Below, one piece after another: positions 19,130 through 30,468 of a stretch of DNA of 64,000 bases. The position numbers and the translations under genes are program-made. Location: positions 868,001-932,000 of the forward strand of contig CM020620.1 of NCBI GenBank assembly GCA_009829735.1, given 5' to 3'. Source of the stretch: Pyropia yezoensis (Eukaryota > Rhodophyta > Bangiophyceae > Bangiales > Bangiaceae). Position 1 is the stretch's first letter, and each line of letters begins with the position of its first letter. The notes below the pieces were generated by a model. That model worked only from the letters and a program-made list of their open reading frames with translations. It was not told the DNA's origin and searched no databases.

Positions 19130-22098
19130 CTATACCCTCCTATCAGACGCGGTGGCGGGTGCCGCACGCGGCACCCCCCCGCCCGTGGCGCCGCCGCCGC
19201 CGCCACCGTCGACGCGTGGCCGCTTGGGCGCCCGCCCGGGGCTGCCGCCGGCCCTCTTGCTACTGCCGCCACCACCGCCACCATCACCACCAGCCATGCC
19301 CCCCACCGCCGCGGTGGTAGTGGCACCCGCCGGTAAGGCCGCAGAGGGGGCGCGCTCGGCGGCGGCGGCAGCGACGCTACCGCCACCGCAACCCGCGGCA
19401 GCGGGGGAAGCGACGGTCGCCGTCTCCACGGCGGCAGCGCCGCCGGGACCACCCCGGCCGCCACGGTCACCGCCGCCGCCGCTGCCCCCCCCTGCCCCCA
19501 CCGGCACTTCACCGCCGGTGCCACCGGCGGCAGTGCCACCGGCGGCGGCGGCGACAAGGCCACCTCCACCGGGGGCGGCGGCAGGCGCGCCGCCGCGCGC
19601 GTCGCCCGCCCCACGCAGGCCGCCCGCCGTGCCAGCGGCGGCCGTCCCGGCCGGGATGTGCGCGGGCCCAGCAGCGGCGGCCGCCGCGCCCGCGCCCGTC
19701 CCCGCCCCCGCCCCCGCCCCCGCCCCCGCCCCAGCTCCCGCCCCTGCGCCCGCGTCCGCAGCAGCCCCTGTGCCCATATTGCCTAGCTCCGCCGCCAGCA
19801 CCGCCGCGTGCGTCTCAGTGATGAGCTCCTTCCATCCGAGCGCGTCCACCACCCGCGCCGCCTCGCGGAGGCCCGACATAAAGGCTGACGCGCAAGTGGT
19901 GGGGTTGGTGCGGCATGTGTGTTCGCCGGCGAAAAACAGGCGCCGCCCTACCGGCTCGGCGAGCGTATCGTAATCCGCGCCCGAACTCCCCACGGGGATG
20001 TGGGTGTAGGCGCCGCGGGCGTAGCGGTCGGCACTCCAGCGGGTCACCCGCGCGGCGGTCGGGTCAGGGGCGGATGGGAAGCGGCGGCGGAGGACAGCCA
20101 TGGCGGCGGCCGTCACGTCAGCGTCGGGGAGGGCCTCGAGCGCCCCCACCGACGGCTCGGCGACAATGGCAAGGAGGACGGGCGCGCCGAGGACGGCGGC
20201 CATGTTCCACCAAATGTAAAACTCGCCCCGCCGCGCGTCATCGTCGTGGAGGGTGCCAAAGAGGTCATCGGGCGCCCAAAAGACGGCGGGGAAGGACAGG
20301 GCCACCTTCATCAGGCCCCCACAGCCCAGCCGCCGGATGGCCGCCGCCTTTCGGGCGGGGAGGGGGGGGCTAAATGTAATGTCCCCCGCCTTGAGCACCC
20401 CAAGCGGCGCCGTAATCACCACCGCGTCATAGTCGGCCGTCGTGGGCGTCAGGGGGGGGACGGTGGCGGTGGTGGCTGCGGCGGCAGCACCCGCGGCTGT
20501 GGCCGCCGCGGCCTCCTCCACAGCCGCCCGGTCGACGGTGGTAAGGGTGACGCCGCTGCCCCGCCAGGCCACCTTGGTCACCACCTTGCCCGTCTGGATA
20601 AACGGCTCGAGCCCTGCCGTCATGCCGTCAAGGATGGGTCGAAAGCCCCGCCGCAGCAGCACGTGGTCGCCCTCAAAGCCGTACGGGTCGTCCTGGTCCC
20701 AGTGCACCGCCGAAACGTCATTGACGTCGGCGGCGCAGCCGTACTCGAGGTTGGCCTGGTGCCACCGGAGGAGCCGCACCATCAGCGGGTTGCTGCTGAC
20801 CGAGCTGGGGTCGATGCGGGACACCTCCTCCGGCGACACCGCGCCGTCGCTGCCGCCAGTGTCTGCGCCGTCACTGTCGCCGGCACAGCCGCCAGTGCCG
20901 CCGCCACGGCGGCGGACGTCGCTGCCGCCGCAACCCCCACGACCAGAGCTACCAATCCCGTTGACACCCGTGCGGCCCGGCGCGCCCCGATCCGCACCCA
21001 CGTCATCGTGCGCTGCCGCCTCAGAGGCGTCGCGGTCGTCAAGGCCGCCCCGGTCCCCGCCCTCCCCCACTACCTGGTCCTCCCGCTTGACCAGCAGCCG
21101 CGCCGCCGCCGCCGCCCGCGCCGCACCCTGTGCGCGCGTCGAGGCGACGAGGCGCATCTTTTCGCGCCGCCGCCAGGTGGCGCGCACGACCTCCCCTAGA
21201 GAGGTGGCCGACAGGGAGGCCGCCTCGTTGCGGCGACGGGCGTCAACCTCCTCAAGGATGGCGTTGAATTCCGCTTCCGCTGCCCGGTCGGCGTCCGCGT
21301 CCACCTGCCCGCCGTCCGTGTCAAACAGCGGGCACGCCGGCTGCACCACCACCGACGCAGCACCCACCTGGGCGGCTACCACCGCCAGCGGGTTTTGCGC
21401 AATCCCTGTGATGAGCATGGCGCCCAGGTCGACGGGGACGCCGTCAAATGTGTCGCTATCGGTCTGGATGCGCCCGCCGAGGCGGTCCCGCGCTTCGAGG
21501 ATGGTCACCGACAGGCCAAACGACGTTAGCTGACGGGCGGCGGCCAGGCCCGCCATGCCCGCACCCACCACTGCCACCCGTTGTCGCCGCGCCCGCCGCT
21601 GGAGCCTCGGCCGGTGGTCGGGGGGGGCGGCGAGGAGCTCCCGCACGCGGGCGGCCACCGGGGAGCCGCCCACGGGCAGGGCGCCCGCGTTGATGACGCC
21701 GTGGCGCTCGAGGTAGGAAAAGGCCAGCACGCCCACGCTGTGAAACTCAGGGGGCACGTCGGCAAGGGCGGTGGCCACGCTCAGCCGGGAGCCCACATCC
21801 CGGTACCACATGCGGATAAGGTGGTTGCGGACGTCGAGGTAGACGGCGCGGGCGGCGATGGGGGCTTCCAGCTCGGGCTGCGCCCGCTCCATTTCCTCCA
21901 CATCATTGACGAGCGTCCGCGCCGCAATCACCGCGGCGGTCGTTTCAGAGTGCTCCTCCCAGTCCCGCACGTTGCTGTCCGCCTCCTCGTCGCCCGCCCG
22001 GCCGGGGCGGGCAGACGCCGCCACCTCGCACCCCCGCACGCCCGCCTGGAGGGGGGGCGAAAACGGGCGGATGCCCCGCCGCCACTCGGCCGGCTCCC

Positions 22099-22129
<31 letters not shown>

Positions 22130-22852
22130 TGCCGGCGACGTGGCGGTGTCTGGGGGCACGCCGCCGCCGCTGCCGCCGCCCGCAGACCCCACCGACGGGT
22201 GGCGCTCGCCGGTCGCCACATACAGCCCAACCCGCCGGTAGGTGGCGTCAAGGAGGGAGTGCAGCGCCGCCTCCCGCGGCAGCGCGTACTTGATGTAGTT
22301 GTTCTTCATCAGCGTCCCGCCGGCGGTGCACGTCTTGGGCAGCGCCAGCCAGTCAGCTATGTCGGTAAACCGCTTTTGGGCAATCGCCTGCGGCGGCGGG
22401 GTGGTATGGGGGGGGGGGGGGGGGGAGGGACGGACGGAAACGCAAGCAGGAGACAGGAGGGGTCCACAGCGCACCAGGAGGCCACGGGGGGTGGACAGAG
22501 ACAAGGTACATGAAAGAAGGACGCACGAGCGGTCGCAAGTCAGTCCCTGTCGGGTGACGGCGCAGGCAGCAAGGGCCACGGCGGGGTGGGCGGCCTCGTT
22601 GGGCCCACTCGGCCCAGGCGCCGCCAGATACAGTCTGAGTCACCGCGTCGGATAGGGGAGCATCAAAGCAGCGTCACTGCGGCCCCCACCTCGGCGTGGC
22701 GGCGAGACACCCGGCTCCCTGCCACCCCCCCCGCCCCCAGAGTACCACCACTGCCCCATGGCAGGCGGGCGGCTGCCTGCCCCCACCGCCCCCCAAGGTG
22801 GCGCGACTCGAACCCCCGGGAAAGGGGTGCGCCGGCCCCGACGCCGCGCCGG

Positions 22853-22884
<32 letters not shown>

Positions 22885-24305
22885 CCCCCCCACCAGCTGC
22901 CAGTCGCCAGCCGCCAGCTCTCCACGGGTTGCGGCGCGGCAACACGTCCCACCAGCAAGAGCGATGGGGCGGGCCCGTCGGGGTGGGCGGGCACCGCCAC
23001 CCCACCACCGCTCCGCGCCACCAACCCCGCAACCAAGTCGGGGAATGTGCCGCAGTCACTGCCGCCGGGGCCACCGCCACAGCCGCTCCCGTCGGGGCCA
23101 CCGCCACAGTGGCTGCCGACGCGCGCGCCGTGGCCGAAAAAGTGGGGCGGCGGCGGCGGCGGGCGGCGGCGGCAGCGGCGGCGGCGGCGGCGGCGGCGGT
23201 GGCAGCGGCGGCGGCGGCAGCGGCAGCGGCGGCGGCAGCGGTAGCGGCGGCAGCGGCAGTGGCCGCGGCAGCGGCGACGGTGAGACACTAGCCGACGCGC
23301 GGGGGCGGTGCGCCCGCCGCTGCCATGGTGTCCGCCGCAGGGCGGCGGGGGCAGCGCGGAGTGCTTCCGAGGCGGTGACGGCGGCGGCCCGGCGGCTCGC
23401 ACGCAGGCGAGCAGCCCCTCCCCCCTGTAGGAGACGCCGCGCGGCCGGTCCGGGACTGGGCAGGCACCACCGCGCGGGGCCTGCGGGGCCAAAACCAGGC
23501 GGGTGCGGGGATGGGCGGCCGAGAGAGGGAGAGGGGTAGTAGACGCCCGCCGCCGCGACCGCCGCCGCCGGCACCCAGTCACGGCTACGGGTGGGACTCC
23601 GCCTGCGCCCCCCACCCCCCTTGTCATGGGCGTCGGGCAGCGGGAGCGTCGCTTAACCAGCCACCCCCCACCCCACCCCCCTTCACCCCGCTGCCCTTCC
23701 ATTCACTCCCCCCCCCCCCCCCCCCTCCTCCCCCACCCAGACCCCCCCAACGTACCTGTTCGATGCCCCCATAGTAGCGCACCCCCTCAATGGCCGAATA
23801 AAAGTCTGCACCCCGCCACAGCCGCCGCCATTGCGCCGCACACGTCCCCCTCCATCCGCGCGCGTCAGTTGGGTGTGCTCCGACCGGCACACAAGGCGCC
23901 CCGCCCTGCCCCCCCCCACCCCGCCCACACAAAACAGGCTGCCCCTCCCCTCCTCGCACCGCTCAACCCTCCAAGCCTCCCAACCCCTCCCCCCCTCCCC
24001 CCCCCCCCGCCCCACCCTTTCCTCCTCCCCACGACCTCCCCCCCCCACGCACCACCCCTTCCTCCTCCCCACGCGCCGCCCCCCTCCCCCCCCTCCCCCC
24101 TTGCCTACCCCCCGCCCGCCCACCCCCTACCCCCTCCCCGCCAAGACCCCCCCCTCAACCTACCCATATCGCGGCCGCCCACGCGGGGGAAGCCGCGGCC
24201 CGAGCGGGCGCGCTCCACCTCGGGCGAGTGGAAAAAGGCGGCAAAGTAGGCGTCACACGCGACGCGGCCATGCAGCCGCGCCAGCGGGTCATCCGCAGCG
24301 GGCAT
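19130..24305 (-). CDS. LSD1-type lysine-specific histone demethylase with N-terminal ARID domain
   Basis: Exons: 24164-24305, 23756-23805 and 19130-22387, all with GT/AG borders and matching phase; 1149 residues. Joining the exons creates an ARID DNA-binding domain at about residues 8-107: FPRVGGRDMDFYSAIEGVRY, then GGIEQ joined to AIAQKRFTDIADWLALPKTC and LMKNNYIKYALPREAALH. A SWIRM domain follows at about 218-300 (VYLDVRNHLIRMWYRDV, LAFSYLERHGVIN). The flavin amine-oxidase domain begins at 333 (VAVVGAGMAGLAAARQL) with LSD1-specific VDLGAMLITGIAQNPLAVV. The lysine equivalent to human LSD1 K661 is in CGGLMKVALSFPAVFW, and the C-terminal FAD segment is RRLFFAGEHTCRTNPTTCAS. The enzyme should remove methyl groups from histone H3 lysine by FAD-dependent oxidation. 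The last 130 residues are Gly/Ala/Pro-rich. No clear coiled-coil tower is seen. Confidence 0.88.
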
Positions 24306-24337
24306 CGTTGCCGCCGCCGCCGCCGCCCAACCCCCTC

Positions 24338-24338
<1 letters not shown>

Positions 24339-24382
<44 letters not shown>
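24339..24382. repeat. 44-base poly-C tract upstream of the LSD1-like start
   Basis: Uninterrupted run of C on the plus strand, so G on the gene strand, 34 bases upstream of the ATG of the LSD1-like gene, within its leader or promoter. Confidence 0.95.
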
Positions 24383-24383
<1 letters not shown>

Positions 24384-26978
24384 CGACGACGCCAGGCGAG
24401 AAAGTAGGGGTCGGGGGGGGGGGGGGCGAGGGGAGGAAAGAGCGGCGGCAGCGGGGTGGGTGGGCGACGCAAAGAGATGAGGAGATCTGTACCCTGCGCC
24501 GCAGAGGCGGGGTGCTGCAACAAGTGCCACCCCCCCCCCCCCCAACCCTTGGCAGCTGTGCGCGCGCTTTCGAGCCGCCGCCGCGTTCCCCCCCACCGCG
24601 TCACGGCCGGTGGGGGCGTCGCGTCGGCCACGCCGACGCCAGCGCACCTTGCAAGGCACCGTGGCAAGGGCGCGGGCGTCACGCGACCGACCACCACCGC
24701 CGCGGGCGTGGGGCGGCGCGCGGGAAGGGCGGGGGAGCCCGACGAGCGCCCGCAGCAGGGTGTTGAGAGGGGAAAGAGGCAGGGGCGTGCGTGCGCGCGT
24801 ACGTGCGTGCGTATGTACAGTACGCGCGCGCCGCCGTGGGGCGTCCCGTCAACAAGGACAAGGGCGTGCACAGCGCGCAGCGTCTACGGGCGCGGGGTTT
24901 TGGTTCGGTGTGGAGGGTAGACGACGAGCGCAGGGAGGTCGGGGGGTGGGGCCCGACACCCGCGGAGAGGGCGTGCGGGGGGGGAGGGCCGTGCGTGCCT
25001 CCCCCCGCCCCCTGCCGTGGTGAATGCCACTGTAAGGACACCGCGCCTCCCTGCCCCTCTCCCCCCGCGGCGCTTCATCCGGACACAACGCAGTCTCTGC
25101 CCGGTTTTTTGAAAAGAGGGAAGAGCAGAGCCACCCTGATCCCCTCGCCTTTCCTTCCCGCCGCTTAAAGTGGGCAGAACCCGGGGGAAGCGGCTGCCCC
25201 ACGACGCCCCGAGCGTGGAGGCGGTGGCGCGCAGGGCCCTCCGCGCTAGGGGGGGACGCTGGCCAGCGGGAGCGGCGGCGGTTGCGGCCGCGGTGGTGGT
25301 GGTGATGGTGGCGGTGGTGGTGGCGGCCAACCACTCGCTCGCTCAGCCGTCCGTCCCCCGGCCGCCGCGCCCCCCCCCCCCCTCCTCCTCCCTAGAGCGG
25401 GGGGGTGGGGGTGGGTCAGGTGACGGGGGCTGTTACTGGCGGTGTCGTCCCTGGTGGGGCCGGGAATGGTGATGTCGGCGGTGGTGGTGGGGGCTGTGGA
25501 GGCAGCGGCGGTGGCTGCGGCGGCGGCGGCAGCGGCGGCAGCGGCGGCAGCGGCGGCAGCGGCCGGAAATTGCCCCGCCGAGTATGGGCGACCGCTGGCG
25601 GCGGTCGGGACAGGAGTGGGTCCGCCGACCGCGTCGGATCTTGGCAGACAACGCGCCTCCCCCTGCATGCCCCACCGTTGCATGCCGTGTGGACATCGGC
25701 TAGTGTGGGGACTGTGGCAGCCGTAGGCTGGGAGGGGCGCTCGGCCGCGGGTTGTGGCTTGTCTCGGTAAAGGCGGCGACGGCGCCGGCGGCGGCGCCGG
25801 AGGAGGGGAAGGGCCTCTCCTCTGCTGGAGTGGTGACGGTGGCCCAACCCACCGGGATCTGTCTGTCCGTGCCGGTGGTGGGGTCCTCCCACAGCGGTCG
25901 TGGTTGCACCAGGCCAGCCCCTTTTGGCGGCGGCGGCGGCGGCGTCTGGCTGGCCTCGGCGGCAGCGGTTTTGACCGTCAATGGCACTGCCGCTGTCCGG
26001 CGGTGTGGCAAGGACCAAGAGTAAAAGGAGGGTAAAAAGGGCTGGCAATGACAATCCACACGAGCGTGCTGGGCATCCATCGTGGTCCTCTACCTGGGCG
26101 CCGCGCCGACTTGCGCGTGACGAGCGGTATAGGGGCGGGGTCGACACGCACCGCACCCCCGCGTGGGCACAACAAAAGACTACAGGGTAGGAGAGGCGGG
26201 AGGGGTCTCTGCCGCGACGCTGCTGGACCATGGAGTGGCGACTTCGTTGCATCCCGGCCGCCACCGCGGAGTGCCCGCCGAGGTGCGACGCTGCGGCTGC
26301 CGCCGCGGGGGGGTGCGCACCCCACCGCGAACGCCCCGCCCCACGCCGAATGGGGGCGCCCGCGTCGACAGGGGCCGGCGAGGGTGCTGGCAGAACCGGG
26401 GACGAAGCGCAGGGGGCTTGCGGCACGCCGCGCGACGGGCGGCGGCGGGGCTGCTCCGACGGCGACCTGCCGTGCGGGGACGCGGGCTGTCGCGACACGG
26501 CGCGGGGGCGGGGGGGGGAGGAGGTGCGCCGCTGCCGGAGTCCTGCCAGGGCCGCTCGCGGTGGCCGGGCAAGGCAACGTTGCCGCGGCCGATGCGCGCC
26601 CGCCGGTGCCTCCCGCGAGCGCCACGCCCGCCGGACGACGACCATGAGTGTTATGGCTAGAAGAAGCGTGCAGTGGACGGAAGACGCGGACAGACCGACT
26701 GACTGACCGACCAACCGCCGCCGCTGCCCTCGGGGCACCAAGGCGTTCGCCGCCTGCGCCGCCCAGGCAGGGTGGCCCTGCCACTTGCCGGACTGAGTCT
26801 CTGTGGAGGAGGCCGGCGCCGGATGCCCACAGTGACACTGGGCCAGATACGGAGCTTCGTAAAAGAGGTAAAGGAACGCCGCTGCTTTCCGCCAACGCCC
26901 ATCGCCGGCCGTCAGCGCCGTCACAGCTCCACCTCGGCTCGTAGCCGGCAAAAGGAGAGCCTGGCTCGTACGTAGCCA

Positions 26979-27562
26979 GTCTGGGCTAAATGTCGACCAG
27001 TCCCGGAAATGTCGACCACGCCTCACGGCCCCAAGAAGGCAGATTCATGACGGACGCATTTTCCTTTGCTACTTCCAACGCCAGAGCAAGAGAAGCACAC
27101 ATGACCTGGACATAGAAACCACTACGAGAAGACCGAGATATGTATTGTCCATTTTTTGGCCAAGCAGAAACACCTATGCGTGGACATCCTCTGCGTTGTG
27201 CTTTTTTCTCTACTGCAGAGAGTGTTGTTTCTCTGCTATGTATGAACAGTACCCAGGCGGCCCCATGTTCGTCGTCGGCCAACACTCAGCATGATTGATT
27301 AGCTCACAGTGCACCGCTGGGCCAGATTGATCGCAGACCAGGTGTTTCCTTTGGCTCCATGAGCTGGTCGACATTTCCAGCACTTTCCTGACAGTCGCCT
27401 TGGCTTTCCTCGCTCGTAGCTCCGCGAGAACAGACGTGCTCAGAAAAGAAAAGATATCCTCTTACTCCCCTCGGCCTCCTCTACAAGCACGTATGTCCTG
27501 CATGTCTTGGAGTACGCGAGCACCTTGAATGTCATCGAGAATGGTCGACATTTAGCCCAGAC
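26979..27562. mobile_element. Small inverted-repeat element, MITE-like
   Basis: A 584-bp AT-richer block bounded by perfect 21-bp terminal inverted repeats: GTCTGGGCTAAATGTCGACC(A) at 26979-26999 and its complement at 27542-27562. A second inverted pair lies inside: GGAAATGTCGACCA at 27005-27018 and its complement at 27365-27378, sharing the core ATGTCGACCA. No transposase is encoded and I see no clear target-site duplication. Small size, AT-richness against GC-rich surroundings and terminal repeats fit a non-autonomous DNA transposon, possibly one copy nested in another. Confidence 0.6.
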
Positions 27563-27991
27563 AGACAGGCTAGGGGGTTGCTGAGGGGTGAGTGCACTCA
27601 ACTGGTGGTGAATCTTCGTTTCTCCACGATCGCGTATTCGGAGTCATCAGCAAGCTCTAGTGAAGTTGATGTAACTACGACCACAGGCGATTTAGCATGC
27701 CAGAACAGCCACGGAACATCATGTTCTGCATGATGCCCCGCGAACATGCCTCGAGGCTTTGTACTGTGTACGCGTTGAGGGATTGACGCGGTACAGCGAG
27801 GTGACGTGTACATCACGGAACACATCCAATCGTGGGGACCCACGCTGGAGGCGGCTCACGCCGTGAGCAGGTTGGCCACAAGGGCGTTCTGCTTCCAGTG
27901 TGCGGCGTGCATGCAGGCATGTCATGCTGCTTTGCGTCGCGACCGCAGCGACGCGCCGCGGACTTTGCCACCCCTCCCCTCCATCACGCTA

Positions 27992-28056
27992 CCCCGACCC
28001 GCCTCCGCGCTGTGCCCCGACCCGCCTCCGCGCTGCCCCGACCCGCCTCGCGCGCG
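27992..28056. repeat. Three tandem GC-rich copies of about 22 bp
   Basis: CCCCGACCCGCCTCCGCGCT recurs with starts near 27992, 28015 and 28036; the last copy is shortened. It lies in the region upstream of IST1. Confidence 0.75.
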
Positions 28057-28533
28057 GGGTGCTGCTGCTGCCCCCCGCCGTGCCGCGGTTGCATTGCTGT
28101 GCGACGCCGGTGACCGACCCGGTGGGACAGCGGGCCTGCCGGCGGACAGTCGGGGGTGTGGGGCTCTCACGGCGGCAGGCGGCCGCGCCTTGTGTGACCG
28201 CTCGGGACGGGCAAGGTGTCGTGCGGCATCGGTAGACGGCTGCAGGCGTTTTGGTCTTCCGAGACTTCGGGCTGGTGCCACCCCGTCTGGTGTGTCTTCC
28301 GTCCCTTTCCTTCTCTCCCCCCCCCCCCCCTGTTCCGCGTCTCTTGTGGGCGCTGACATTATCTACATTCACAACTCCCCCGCACCCCCTCTTTTTTTCC
28401 CTCTTCAGGTTTTCCCTTTTTTTCCCTCTTCTCGTTGCGTCGGTAAGTTGGCCCCTCCTGGTGCATCCGCCACTGGTCCTTGTCCGCCTCTCTCCCCTTC
28501 GTCCCCCCCCCCCTTCCACTCTGCCCCGCCACC

Positions 28534-29703
28534 ATGGGCCTCTTTGATCGCAAACCGCGGGTGAACAAGGCCGCCGAAGCGGCCGCCGCGGCGGCGGCTC
28601 GGTCAGCGGCGGCGGCGGCGCGGCCCCCCCCCCCCTTTGACACCTTCCGCTTCAACATTGCGTGCAAGTGCGCCAAGGACCGGATGGAGCTCCAAAAAAA
28701 CAAGGCCCTCAACGCCATCCGCAAGTCGGAGCGGGGCGTCGCGGAGCTGCTGCGGTCAGACCAAAACGCGCTCGCCCGCCTCCAGATGCAGTCCATCATT
28801 CGGGAGCAGCTGGGCGTGGAGGCCCTCCAGCTGGCGGCCGTCTACGTGGAGCTCCTCCGCACCCGCTCGCGGGTGGTGGCGATCACGCCGATGCTCGACG
28901 CGGCACCCCCCGACGTGCGGGAGGCGGTCATCAACGCTGTGTTTGCCGACGCGCACATGGACGTCAAGGAGCTGCGCGAGGCGGTTTTGGCGCTGCGCGC
29001 CCACTTTGGCCCCACCCTCGACACCGTCCTCGCCGGGCCCGACGCGCCGACCGACTCCCTGTCGCGGGGGGTGGACAACCAGCTGGTCCTCAAGCTGCGG
29101 GCCCCCGTTGCGGATAGCGTGTTGGTGACGGGGCGGCTGGTGGAGGTGGCCGCCCAGTACGGGGTGGAGTGGGTGCCCCCCGTGGATGGCCTCCACAACG
29201 CGTCGGTGGCCGACGGGGGGGGGCGCCCGCCGCCACCCGACTACGGCTCGGCCCCGCCGGGGGCGCCGTACGGCGGCGGCGCCGGTGGGGGGGACCCATA
29301 TGGCGGCGGAGGCGGAGGGGGCGGGGGCTACGCCCCCCCCCCACCCGCGCCTGGTGGCTATGGCGCGCCACCCGCGCCTGGCGGCTATGGCGTGCCGCCC
29401 GCGTCGGGCGGCTATGGCGCGCCCCCCGGCCCAGGCGGCGGCTATGGCGCGCCGCCCGGTCCTGGCGGCGGGTACGGCGCGCCCCCCCCCCCCGCGCCGT
29501 ATGGTGGCGACGGCGGCTATGGCGGGGGGCCACCCGCGCCGGCGGGGGCGCCCGTGGCGGGTCCCCACACGCTTTACCCGGGGGTGGCGCCGCCGCCGCC
29601 GGCGTCGGCGCCAATGCCACCGCCGCCTGGGGGCGGCGGCGCGCCCCCCCCGGGGGTGGACCTCGATGACATGATGGACCGGCTGGCCAAGCTGAAGCGG
29701 TAG
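28534..29703 (+). CDS. IST1: IST1 homolog, ESCRT-III regulator
   Basis: A single-exon 389-residue protein starting at CCGCCACCATGG. Residues 35-205 form the all-helical IST1 domain (FNIACKCAKDRMELQKNKAL, NAIRKSERGVAELLRSDQNA, SIIREQLGVEALQLAAVYVE). IST1 binds ESCRT-III and the AAA ATPase Vps4 to control membrane scission in endosomal sorting, cytokinesis and tubule fission. The linker contains repeated GGYGAPPAP/GP units (about residues 270-330), Tyr/Gly/Pro-rich. The very end, DLDDMMDRLAKLKR, matches the MIT-interacting motif MIM1 ((D/E)xxLxxRLxxLK), as at the C-terminus of human IST1. The domain order and both ends are therefore complete. A pyrimidine-rich leader precedes it. Confidence 0.92.
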   Translation: MGLFDRKPRVNKAAEAAAAAAARSAAAAARPPPPFDTFRFNIACKCAKDRMELQKNKALNAIRKSERGVAELLRSDQNALARLQMQSIIREQLGVEALQLAAVYVELLRTRSRVVAITPMLDAAPPDVREAVINAVFADAHMDVKELREAVLALRAHFGPTLDTVLAGPDAPTDSLSRGVDNQLVLKLRAPVADSVLVTGRLVEVAAQYGVEWVPPVDGLHNASVADGGGRPPPPDYGSAPPGAPYGGGAGGGDPYGGGGGGGGGYAPPPPAPGGYGAPPAPGGYGVPPASGGYGAPPGPGGGYGAPPGPGGGYGAPPPPAPYGGDGGYGGGPPAPAGAPVAGPHTLYPGVAPPPPASAPMPPPPGGGGAPPPGVDLDDMMDRLAKLKR

Positions 29704-30468
29704 CCGCGCCCCCTTACCCGTGGATGGACGGGAGGGCGGGGCTATTCGCGCGCGGGGGGGGGGGGAGGTGGGGTGGGGGAGGGGGGAGGAAGCACGAATG
29801 GCGGCTGATCTGGGGGGGAGGTGTACTGTGAGCACGGCTCAGCGCGTGCGGGGTGGCCCGGGGGTGGGGATTGAGGGGGGGATTGGCGCCACAGAGGGAG
29901 CGGGCGGGAGGGGAAGGGCGAAGGGGAGTGCGGCGGGGTCGGCCTATTGGGCGGGGCGGGTCCCTGCTGTGGCGGCTCCTGCTCGTGTTGTCTTCTTTTT
30001 CTTTCTTTTCGTCCTTGTTCGCTCTCGTGGCGGGCCCTATGGCCCCCACTGCGGGCGCACCGTGTGGGGTTACGGGCTGACCTCGCCGGCGGCGCGCGCC
30101 GCCGCCGCCGCCGCCACGCGCCTCGCCGCGCCGCGCCGCGCTGCGGCGGCGGCGCCCCCCCCCCCCCGCGTGGGGCGCGCGCAGCCGGCCAGCCGGCCGG
30201 CGGGCACGTTGGGCCCCGCCGCGGCAGGGCGGGCGGCAGCACCCAGAGGAGCAGAGCGCCTGCGCCGCCGCGGCCGACCGGGTGGTGGCCGCCCCAAAGG
30301 GAGGAAAGAGGACCACCCCGGAACGACCCCCCCCCCCCACCCGCGTGGGGGTGGCGCCGGCACTGGGGGCGCGTGGTGGCAACGGGCGCGCCGCGGCCGC
30401 CACCGGGCGCGGCGCCTGTTGGGGCTTTTTTCCGTCCCGCCATTGTCCGTGGGACGCCGCCCCCCCCC
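29704..30468. other. Convergent spacer, no gene seen
   Basis: Between IST1 and the converging hemerythrin-like gene. GC-rich, with several C and G homopolymers of 8-14 bases. No coding signal. Confidence 0.45.

Larger units (their letters stand above)
24306..28533. other. Long spacer, mostly no gene seen
   Basis: 4.2 kb between the 5' end of the LSD1-like gene and IST1. It contains a 44-C tract at 24339, GC-rich low-complexity DNA to about 26900, an AT-richer inverted-repeat element at 26979-27562, a short tandem repeat at 27992, and a pyrimidine-rich leader before IST1. Long open frames here are Arg/Pro/Gly or Ala strings without recognisable domains. Confidence 0.45.

Noticed and set aside
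22795-22830. GACTCGAACCC string resembling a tRNA T-loop on the minus strand
   Set aside because: The flanking bases cannot form a 5-bp T stem and no acceptor or anticodon arm is found.
25416-27026. A 536-codon minus-strand frame, and a nearby WW-like string (PLWEDPTTG...IPVGWATVTTP) in another frame at about 25800-25920
   Set aside because: The long frame has no domain. The WW-like string lacks the aromatic pair and second Trp in register, and no exon borders support it.
26986-27285. 99-codon minus-strand frame inside the inverted-repeat element, considered as a transposase fragment
   Set aside because: Starts with GTG, has no catalytic motif, and overlaps the terminal repeat.
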